Shown piece after piece: positions 24,092 through 36,000 of a stretch of DNA of 64,000 nucleotides (within the stretch, counting starts at the first letter, position 1; each line of letters opens with the position of its first letter). A program made the translations under genes and the position numbers. The notes beneath the pieces were generated by a model, which was given only the letters and a program-made list of their open reading frames with translations, ran no database searches and had not been told where the DNA came from. Origin of the DNA: Telmatactis stephensoni (lineage: Eukaryota > Cnidaria > Anthozoa > Actiniaria > Isophelliidae); contig JALIZF010001820.1 of assembly GCA_029948255.1 (NCBI GenBank), positions 186,001-250,000 of the forward strand, given 5' to 3'.

Positions 24092-27000
24092 ATGGCTGGG
24101 GAAGGTTCTCAAGAGAAAAAGAAATCTTGTGGATGTCTTTCTACTGTTAGTAGCTTTATAACAAATTCGTTGGAAGGATTTTTCTACTGGTAAGTGTAAA
24201 TTCAATTTATTGTATTAAAATTCATGTTATTTTTTGCACGACGTCATTCCGTATGGTCCGCCACGATCGGCATGTTTAGTATTGCTCTTAGATATATAAC
24301 TTAAGTTGAAAAAAATCAGATCCAAGATAGTTTATATTCTATTGACCAAGTGAGTATTTAATCGTTGTAATTTTTTATTCACTTATTTTGCTGATGAAAT
24401 AAAAATTCAACGCTCGGACTCCGCGTCTCTTCCGATATAGTTTTGATTATCTTCCACACTTTCACACTTTATTTTATAATTTCTTACGATTTTTTTCTTT
24501 TTTTTTCCTCGATAAAATTAAGTCATCCTGCTTAACTGTGTGATCTAAGTTGCACCGGTTTTTATATGATTCTCGATTTGAATTGTTGAGTTACGTAATC
24601 ATTCGATCATGAAGTAAAACTCTCGAAGGTGTCACGGAAATAAAACTTGTACTGTATTCAGAAACAGCTATCAAACTTACAATTTTTTTTTGATGACCAA
24701 AATGTTCAATTTCTTCAAAACACAGGCTTGGGCTAAAAGTTGGAAGGCATCCTTTCAAGACACTTATAATTACAGCGATTGTTTGTGGCGCCTGTGCAGC
24801 TGGTCTAGTGAAGTTCACTGAGGAGACAGACGGTACAAAACTTTGGGTCCCTCAAGACTCACTTGCCAAGAAACATCAAAATTGGGTGGGAAAAACCTTT
24901 CCAGCTAAATCTTGGTTTACAACGGTTCTGGTGACTGCAAGTGATGTACTGACGCCAGAAGTATTAAATCAGGTAATGAACATAACTAATAACAAAATAT
25001 AAGGGAGGGAGGGGAGGGAGGGAAGGAAGGAGGGAGTGAGGAAAGAAGAGATGGAAGAAAGGACAGAGATATCAACAGATAGCTCAATGAAAAGATATGG
25101 AAATAATATATAGTAATAATCATTCTTTTTTCAATTATTTCTAAAAATAACAATTTTTGAACTCAGCTTTGTGAAATTATTGGATTTACCAGCCTTCAGT
25201 CCTTCAACCAAGCTCTTCCTTAAAGTCAAAAACCTTACCATTTTATATAAAATTTTTGAGAGAAGAGGAATGTACCTTTCAAAGACAATGGTACCCTTTC
25301 GGAGACAGTTTCCCATTGTCATACTCAACTTATGAAATCTCTTAATCCTGTCTGGCTATATTTTGTGAAATCTCAGTCCTATTATAATTGCCAGCCATAG
25401 TCAAAATGTACCTCTTTCTTACTATACCTTCCAGCATGAAAATTAGACACCTATTTTGATATACCTCCAGTTTGAAAAAGGTGCATCTTTCATATCACCT
25501 CCAACATGAAAGTGGGCTGCCCTTTTTGGGCGGAGCCATTATAGAAAGTAAAATTGAGAGGATTGTGAAAACTCTTTCCCTCACAGGTTACTTCATACAG
25601 CTAGTATTATAGTATTGGCAAGTTGTGTGAATTTCTTATATATTATTGTGATATTGCACTAAAATTACCTTCAAAGGAAGCTTTGAAGGGGCTGTGGAAG
25701 CTTTAAAATGGTCAATAAAAATCAAATTGTTTATGGATTAAGTGGTTTAAAATGGAAGAGGAATGAAACTTTTGCTTCATCTTCTTTTTTATATCTTACT
25801 GGTTTTTTTACCATTTTTCTTTCAGCTTCTTGAAATTGATACCAAAATAAAACAGCTAAACAATGGAACAGAAAGATCATGGGAGAAAATGTGTTTTAGG
25901 TAACCATTTGTGAAAACTGTGTGGTATGGTTTCATTGGATGTTATAATTTCTACATTTCAATTTTTCTCTTTGAAATAGGATTGGTCCAGTTTGCTTTGC
26001 TTCTAATTTACTGGAACTGTGGTCATACAATCCAACTGTCATCAACAAACTTACAAAATCTGACATCTTACAAAAGATTAATCAGCAGGGACTTAGAAGG
26101 TAACAAAATAATTCTTTTTCATTTCATACTGAATACTTGATTGTTTTTGTTTATTTGTTTGTTTGTTTGTTGTTTGTTTGTTTGTTTGTTTTTGCCTGCA
26201 TAGCAGGAGAAGCTGGCCGACGCATGCTTTTGAATTTTTGGTAGATTTGTAGCTTTTTATCAATATTTATACTTCTCCCTTTCCCTTTCTATTCCCAATT
26301 TTCATTCCAACAATTCTCATTTCATGTTATTTTGCAGTCCTGTTACTGGCAGAAAAGTCGAACTGACTTCAATGTTAGGAGAAATCACACGTTCATCAGT
26401 GGATAATAAAATCACTGCAGCTAGTGCTGTCAAAGTGTCCTACGCCATAAAACGTGATGAAGAGGTGACAACGAATTTTCACAATATGTTTTCATTAGGG
26501 GGTTTTCCAATTAACTTCACGGCCGTTATAAATCCGGTTTCATATAGAGTCGTTTTCGTATGTGAGTGGGAAACTTACCGTACCCGTATCGTAATTGTAC
26601 CAGTATCATAGTTTCTATAAAAACATTCGAAATTCCTGCCGTAACTGTATCGTATCGTAACCGTACAGTGTTCCCACTCATACGAAAACCTCCTATAGAG
26701 CGGACGTTGTGTGTACATGCTAGGATTACGTGTTTTGATTGCACACATATGCTAATTAGTATCCGGTACTATTAGTGCCAAAGCTTGTTCATTGGAAAAC
26801 TCTCTATATCCTTTCTCGTATAGCGACCCCCCTTGCGAACATCCTAAATGTGAAATTAGGTGATCATATGATCATCTGTGGATTTAACTGGGAAACTGAC
26901 TCAGCTTTAATTTGGTATTTTGCAATACAGCTGGTCGCTTTCGAGAGGAACTTCCCCCAGTAGCAGTACGTCGCTTGCGAGGTTTTTAAAACTGGATAAA

Positions 27001-30000
27001 TAGTACAAAACGGTAGAGTGCACTCACTTAATCCGTGAAACATAAATAGTACAAAATAGTGCTAAATTATGGCAATTCCTTTGTTTCCTATTGTCTAATC
27101 AACACTATTTAGTAGTAATTAGTAGTATTTGTTTCACGGATTAAGTGCATGCACTCTAACAGAAATACAAAAATGGCGTGGAGTCAACTGCAAAACAAAA
27201 AACAAAACAAAAAACAAACAAAGCAAATCAAAACAAAAACAAAACTGATATAAAAAACGTACGCGCATCTTGGAAATAGGCATCAAAAGTGCAAACTTTA
27301 ATAAGCCATAAAGGCGGGGAAATACGAGCAACAAAATCGTGCAACTTGTCGCGCAACATTGTTGCGTTGCAAGCTGCAGAGCAAATGTTGCTCGTATTAC
27401 CGCCCCGCGCGCAACAAATTTTTCTTTGTTGCAAAAAGTAGTGCTTCTACTCCGTGCAACAACGAAAATTTGTTGCGCGCGGGGCGGTAATACGAACAAC
27501 ATTTGCTTTACAACTTGCAACGCAACAATGTTGCCCGACAAGTTGCACGATTTTGTTGCTCGTATTTCCGCGCCTTAAGCCTTGAATAAAAAATAATCTA
27601 GTAGACGACAAAACTCACTGTTTAAATCATTTTAGTTATAAAAACTTTCAAAATTTAATGTTAAACTTGAAGATAATTTTTCTTGGCCCGTCAGCAGCTC
27701 GTCAATTAAGACGGCGAAATACGAGACACAAAAACCCTCAACTTGTCGCACAACATTGTTGCGTTGCAGGTTTTTGATCGATGTTGCGCGTTTTTCACCA
27801 TTTTTTGTTGCGTGACAAGTTGAGATCGCGAGGTGAAAAACGCGCAACATCGATCAAAAACCCGCAACGCAACAATGTTGCGCGACAAGTTGAGGGTTTT
27901 TGTGTCTCGTATTTCGCTGCCTTTAAGCGCGCACGCAATTCCATTTGTTTCCTTCTCAGATGGATCTTTTTTCCAAATAGCTGCATGCAGGTTCACAGTT
28001 AACTGTTAGGAAAGAGTACTTAATGAGTTCATTTTTATTCTGTTTTACGTTCCTGGATCTGGAAATGAGTCACAGCCGAAAAGCCCCACGCAATGATTAG
28101 CGGCACGGAAAATCACTTCATTTATAGCGGCTTAATTAATGATTATGAAACATCCTGCAGTCGTTACCGCTTATACGTTTGCTGCACGAAAATCACTTCA
28201 TTTATAACGGACTCAATTCATGATTATGAAACATCCTGCACTCGTTACCGCTTATACGTTTGCTATACGTCAATAAGAGTCTAAATAGGAAGCAAATGAA
28301 TTGCATTGACGTCTGAGAGAACTGCGTTAGGGAATTGATAGAGGAAAAGTGGGGGAGTGCTATGCGCAATATGCCTTGCATTCCATTGATATCTCTTGTT
28401 TTTACAGGGTCAGGACAAAGGAGCAAAGTGGGAGGAAGACGTCGTTAAACTACTTGCTGACTGGAAAATTCCTAGTTCATTGTCTGGTATTTTCTATTAC
28501 AACACGTTCAGGTTAGTTCAGCTGTCATATACATAACATTGTCGGCGCACTCAAATTAGAGCTAACTTCCTCCCAGCCTCTCTCAGCTCGCAGGCATCTC
28601 TCTTTTCTTTTGGTTATTGGGCTTCCTGTGTTGAAAAATGAGAAGATGGAAACCTAGTGCCTTGTCCCTCTCTATGAACAACACAGGAAACCCGACAAAA
28701 TTTCCGTGTGATTACAAAGAGACGCCGGAGGAGGAGTCTACACTTAAATAATGTTTAGAAAACAGACGCTAAGTGCGTGAACATGACGTAAATGAAAGAA
28801 ATTCAGAGTCGAGAACTGAGAAAGAAAGATAGAGAATCTTAATTGAAATATTATCATGTGCCAACGATTTTAGTGATTTCAACTGGAAACAGTGTATCAA
28901 TTATATCACTAGACGATAGCTTTTGACGCATCATCTTTGAAGTAAATGGTGAGAATAACACGGTGCGCGACTACGAGGTTTAGCGTTACGTGTTGGAGGT
29001 TTTTGAACGATCTTCAAAAACTAACAACATCACAAACTCATAAACTCGCAACCGCGCGTACCTTATTATACTGCGCCAGTTAATTTTGCGCTACACGTTA
29101 TCTCGTGTATGACCTACAAATAGTACAAATGCGGCGCAACATCGTAAACATGTTGCATTTTATTATACAGCCTTATCAAAACGTGCGCTCTGATTTGCTG
29201 AAAACTGTGCTGTATAAGAGAACACGGAGCACGGTTCTTATGTCAGCAGCGCGAGCTTGACCGCGCGCGCGTTTTGAGAGGAAAATTGAACTTTTTGCCT
29301 TGAATATTTACTGACTTCACAATCAAATAGAACAGCTTTTTCCGTGCTCTGTTCAGTAATACAGCATTTAGGAAGTGCCAAGAGAACTCAAGAAGTCTGA
29401 AGAGCACTGGCCTGACTATCAAGTTGTGGGCCACACACAAATGATCTAAACATGTACTCTTGAGTCCTAATAAGCACCCGACTTCCACCCGATATACACT
29501 AACAATTTTTGCTCGGCTTATTTCTACCGCATGCATGTAAAATCTACAACTTTGTTTGACTTATTTTGGTTTCTATATCTTACTTTAGTTTCAGAAATGA
29601 TGGTGGGGGTGCCATCCAAAACGACATTAGATTTTTATCGGCCGGTTACATCTTGATTATACTCTATGTCTCGTTGGCATTAGGAAACCTGACCAGATTA
29701 AGACTGAAGGTTTGTTGAGAGATTTTCATTTTGAAAACCTAACTTGCAAGGGAGCTAGGGGAAGAAGATGTAAAGAGGATGGGAAATCTCACACTGATGT
29801 TAGGAAACCTCGTCAAATTTAGGCTGTATTTTTGAAATTGGGATTGTTGAACAAACTTTGTTTGTAACAGTCTAACAATACCAAATACAAGGGAGGGGGA
29901 GAAGAGGAGGGGGGAGTGATTACATTTGTTTGGTCGTCCCTTTTGTTTGCCTTCAAGCAAAGGTCATACCATAGCTTGTACGCTTGCTTTTCTCTGGAAG

Positions 30001-33000
30001 CCATCCCTAGCTTGGCTTCACTCCTTCCCTTGATACTCGATACTCAATCTTTTGCTTACCCGGGCAATTTTCCTCGCACTTCTACAAGGCAAGGGTATCT
30101 TTGCTGTAAATGCTCTTGATTCACGTTATGAAATTCTTTGTCAAACGTTATGAAAAAACATCGATTTTGACATATTTTTAGGTATGGCTGGCAATAATGG
30201 GCGTTATATGTGTAGGAATGGCGATCGGTGTGTCCTTTGGATTGTCGAGTGCTTTTGGAGAATTATACGGACCTGTTCATTCTACACTTCCGTTTTTACT
30301 TCTTGGTAAGTTTACACGAGAAAACGAAATTATGCATGCGCAATCCCACCTAAAAGTTGTTTGCTCGATATTTAATTTTAAACATCAATCACGTCGTCGA
30401 TCATATATAGAGAGCCGACCCAATTTTCACCCAGTAATCCGAGTTGGGTTCAAAGATGCTACGCGCAAATAGAAAGCTTAAACACGAGACGGTTTTGTCA
30501 ACACGGACGGTAATTACATTGTACATTGGCGTAAAGCACGTTGAGGTGGCATCATATCGATGATGATGAATGTCATGACTTATGATGGCGATGACATAAT
30601 CAATATGATCCGATCATCATAACAGTCTTATAAATAATCTTGTTTTCCATCTTTTAAGGTATCGGTGTCGACGACATGTTTGTTATAGTTCAAGCTTGGA
30701 GTAACTTGAGCCCTGACAGCCACAAAAGTCTTCCAGTGGAAGAGCGTATTGCTTTGGCGATGAAACATGCCGTAAGTTGACTCTGTTCTTGTGTTGCATG
30801 TGACGTTACGGCAGCCATCTTGGATGACTTCAACAAAAGAATTCTCATTAGCATCGCTTGTTTGTTCATCCAACATAGCTACCCGCTCTATTGTCTATCT
30901 GAATTCCCCAAGGAATGGATGAAACCCAGCAATAAAAATCTGCTCTTGTACACAGTTTCATGTCAGACGTATGACCGGATGGAGCGAGGGAGAGAGGGAG
31001 GAAATCTCCAACTTTGAAATTAAGCCATGTAGGCGTGGGCAAGTGTCTCTGAAATCCGAAAATCCATCCATGCAGACCAAAATCCTATTTCTTAAAATGT
31101 TAATTTTGATCCAAAAACGGAAAAACGAGGGGCCAAGCAGTACTGTATAGACTTTCCAATTAATTACACTCATGGCAAATTTTCAATTTATGTACCTCAA
31201 TTAACTAATCCATTTAGAAAGAAAAACACAATCTGTCTGGTAACTTCCCTTTATAATCTGTATGAGGGAGACTAACAAGCAGGACAGTAGCTCACGACAT
31301 TACAGCTTATTATCAAGAGACCAAGGATCGCGCGCAAGGATCTTAATCCCGTGCGCGCGCACATCAAAATCAAATTCTATTATTTGAGAGCCTTGCGCGC
31401 GCGCGATGACGAAATTACTAAAATAGCTTTAGTCGACGCGAACATCGCACAGACATCAATACTGATCCTCGCTCTCTTAGTATCGTGGTCTCGTTATTAT
31501 TTATTATATTTTGTTGTAGGGCTGTTCCATCACTATCACATCCTTGACAGACTTTCTAGCGTTTATGATAGGAGCAACCACGGTAAGTTGTTCTTCAATA
31601 TATGTCTCGCTCATATAAACCTATTTTCAATGTTTATAAGAAATCGGTCACATTTTTCCATGCGTCTGTACTCTAATAGATGCACAGATGACGTCAAAAT
31701 GTGGTAAGAATAAAAGAATACGCCACGAGACAAAGTCGAAATATTTCAACCAGTCATAGCGTGAAAGGTTCTGTGACGTCTTGTGAGCACGTAGATTTAT
31801 CAAATAGATTCCTTCTTTCCGTGCGTCTGTACTCTAATAGATGCACAGATGACGTCAAAATGTGACGAAAACAAAAAGTACACGCCACGATTCGAAGTTG
31901 AGTGGCGAGCGCGCGACTGTTGTTCTCGCCATATTTTGACTTCTTCTGTGCATCTATTTGCGTGCAGACCCGTGGAAAAATAGAATTTATTTGTTTCATA
32001 TGATATTTATCGAAAGATTTCAACCAATCAGAGTGTGCATACGATTCAATGATGTCATCTATGCGCGCAACTCTAATCACACGTTCACGATTCTCGACCA
32101 ATCAGAACGCGCGTAATATACCAATTAATATATAAACTGTAATAACACAGTTCTCGACCAATCAATGTGCGTAATAATGTTTCTTTTTTTCTTCTTCTTT
32201 TTCACTTGAAGGTTCTTCCTGCGCTAAAGTCATTCTGTGTTTTTGCTGCCATTGGTAAGTCTAGTCATTTTGCATTTTCTGAAAACGACACGGTTACGGC
32301 ACGATACGCTTAATATAATAAATAATAATAATAATATTTATTACTTATAACGCGCATTTTCCATGTGGATATGATCAAATGCGCGATCAAATGACACGGT
32401 TACGGCACGACACGCTTATGGCGCGGTTACGACACGACAAGCTTATGGCACCGTTACAACACAACACTTACGACACAGTTACGACACGACAAGCTCATAG
32501 CACGGTTACGACACGACACGACACGCTTATGACACGATAACGTACATGACACGCTCATGACACGGTTACGACACGACACGCTTATGACATGGTTACGACA
32601 CGACACACTACTGATGATACGGTCTATGACTGTTTTGACACTCGTGACACTCGCGAACGTGTGATCCCTACGGTGCGATTTTCAAGATCAAAGTGTGATT
32701 AAAGCGGAGAGCATGCGCACCTTGTGTAGTCGATACTTACCGAAATCGTTATCTTTTCTATTCAGGAATTATGGCCGACTTTTTCATTCAAGCCACATTT
32801 TTCACAGCCTGTCTTGCTATTGATGCCAAAAGGTAAATTCGCGATGTCGGTTTTTGTTTGACCGTAAAAGCGTCTGCTCCGTGCCGTGTTCCTCCCTCCC
32901 TCCTTTACTTACCTTCTTCCTTCCCTCCTCCCCTCCCTCCTTCCTTCCTTCCCTCCTCCCCTCCCTCCTTCCTTCCTTCCTTCCTTCCTTTCTTTCTTTA

Positions 33001-36000
33001 AAAATTTTCCGACTTTCACGTTCCCCCATAACGATTTCTCATTTGTTTTCATTTGTAGACAAGATAGCATGAGAGACAGCTGTTGCTGCTGCATCAAACT
33101 CCCACTCGACTACACAGAGTCACAGTGCGGCAGACGAGATAGAATCAAAGAATTCTTTGGCTCCATTTACGCTAAGGCCGTCCTGTCTTTGCCTGGAAAG
33201 GTAAAAAGCCCCTTCATTGCATAAAGCGACCATGCACTGACTTTAGACGCAAAAGAAGGGGTTTGTTTTGGTTAACTAGATCATTTTTTTTTCAGATTAT
33301 TGTCATGGTGATTACCGGTGTTCTGTTTGGATTCAGCCTTTATGGGACCTTGATGTTACGTCAGTACTTTGATCAGATCTGGTTCTTCCCTCCAGAGTCA
33401 ATGTCTTACAAATACATCACAGAAAACAATAGAGTAAGCATACTTGTTGGTATTACGGAAAGTGCGGACCTCCAAATGAATTTAACATCTTCGATTCAGA
33501 CCATCCCAAATAGTAATCTAGGGTGTTTTCTTTCTGTGGACTGAATAATCTTGCTCCTCTCAACTTATTATTTCTTTGACTCTCATATATTAAAATAATC
33601 TTGTTGCATGATAGCATCGCTTTGTTGTTAAACTCCAAATAGCAACCGGTAAACCAATTAGCTTCCAGAATTTGTACAATTTGTACAACAAGTCTGATCA
33701 CGTCCTAATACTGTTCATTGTAAAATATAGTTCAGTTTACATTAATGATTTTTCTTTGGTTTGATTTTGAAAGTTGGGTGCATGATTATGTAGTAAGGAG
33801 TGTATAGAGTAGATTTCGTATGACTGTGAAACCGGCACCGCACGGTTACGGCACGGTTACGGCAGCCAGGAGTTTCGAATGTTTTTTATAGATAACACGG
33901 CACTGACACGGTCACGGCACGGCGCGATCCGTTTCACACTCGTACGAAAACTGCTCTATGAGAAAGTATTACGATTTCATGCACATTTGATCATATTTCA
34001 CATGGATATTTGTGCAGTAGAAGTACTAAATATTATTGTATTTTTCCAGTATTTTCCAGTTGCTGGCGAATCAGCGGCCATATACACAGGTAATTCTCAA
34101 TTGCATTTTTATTTTGAAAGAATGAACTCCCACTAAGGTTACCATACCAATTGTTGCACACTATTGTATGGAAGAAGCGTCTATTTTACAAGATGTTTCG
34201 CTGAAAATGTAATATACTGAAATACTGCCAATATCTCAAAGTATCTGCTACTCTGTGATGAAATATTTTGTATTCTTATCTCGTTAGGAAAACTTAATTA
34301 CTTCCAGGATCAAATCAAGCTTCACAATGTGCATGAATTGGTGCAAAAAGATCAATATGTAGTTGAAACGTCCATGGTTAGTTGGTACGATGAATATGTA
34401 AATTGGGCTAAAGGACAAAAAACCTTCTTCATATTTTGATGGTAGGTGTAGCGTACAGAGAGATGCATTAGGTGTCACTCCTTAGCTAGGGAAACAAAGA
34501 AAGCAGCAAGGGTGGCAGCTGAGCGATAAGAGCGCCGATCTGTAACCTTTTTCGTCCAGGGTTCGATAATTGAGTTTGTTAGTTCGTTCTCTCCCTTGCT
34601 TCGAGGGTTTTCTCCGAATATCCTCCGATTTTCCTCCCTCAGTAAAAACGAATTGCAGAGCTGAGAGTTGTATGCATAGAACATTTTTGTAAATTAGTAT
34701 TGAAAATCCCTTTTGGGAAATACTAATAAACGTATTGTATTGTATTGTATTGTAATATTAGAATGCATGTGGTAGTGTGTGTGAGAGTACAGCGGAGTGT
34801 CTGTTAACTAGCTGTATAGATAAGTGCTATACAAACAAAGTATTTGTTTATTAGACTAAGTTCTTTCTCAAAGCTATGTCGGCGATTGCGCATATCTTTG
34901 CCGAAAACGGAATTCCCAACATGCACTTCAGGTTTAACAAAAATTTTTTTCAGCTTCAGGATCGATACATAGAATCAATAATGAATCCCTGTTCTATTCA
35001 TGGCTGGACGAGTATCTTAAAGGAGCAGGAAAAACCTTTGCTACTAACGTTCTCTTTACAAATACCTCATCAGGGAAACGAATATTGGTACGTACGTACG
35101 TACGTTAAATAATGCACTACGCAAGAGTTTTGCCGCGTCTATACGGAAATGTAGTAAAAAGTAGAAAACGCAAATTGTTCAAAACGTTTAGGCGGGTCTG
35201 ATACCCTCAGGGATTTTTCTGATCCTTGCCAGCAAGCAATCAAAGAGAAAAAACCTCTGCCGGCCCTCGCGACTATTTCTGTTGAGCATGCGCGAAGATG
35301 ACGTAGCAAAACGTCATTTTCACGAGCCAGTGGTACCTTGTGAGTGAAACTGTCATGCGCATGATGACGTTCGCATGAAAGACCGGTTTTCAAACAGGTT
35401 TTTTTGTTCACTTTTCCCTTGATCTGCGAAGGGATTAGAAAAGGAACCTCCGTTCGCGGGATAGTTCTTTGATTTTACAGTTCAAATGTTTTTGTACTTC
35501 GCTGCTTTTTTATTGTAAAATTTACCTAGATTAAAGCAACTGTTCCACAATAGATCGATTTCACGTGACGTCACGAGAGGACTAAAATCTAAACTAAAAT
35601 TCGGAGAAAGCTAATTGCCTGATATTTTGTATGTATCATGAAAAGAAGTCGTCTCTGGAAATTTGGTCTGATTCTGTTCATCGCTTGGCAAATTATCGGC
35701 ACCAAAAATGTGTCACGCCATGCAGTCACGCATTTTCAAACGACGTAAGAACACATCAATTTGCGACAAATTTCACCTCATTTGCTTTGGCAATGAACTT
35801 AATTGTCATTTTCTATATATATAATCAATAAAATGAACAAATAAATGTATATTTAATATCATTTCGATGCTTGGTATTTATGGTCGCCATATTGGTGTAC
35901 ATATTGGTGTACACCAATATGGCGGCCCCATACATTCTTACCAACAACAAGCCCAGATTCAAACATTCGTATCTTCGTGGTGAAAAGCTCTTTTGACTCA

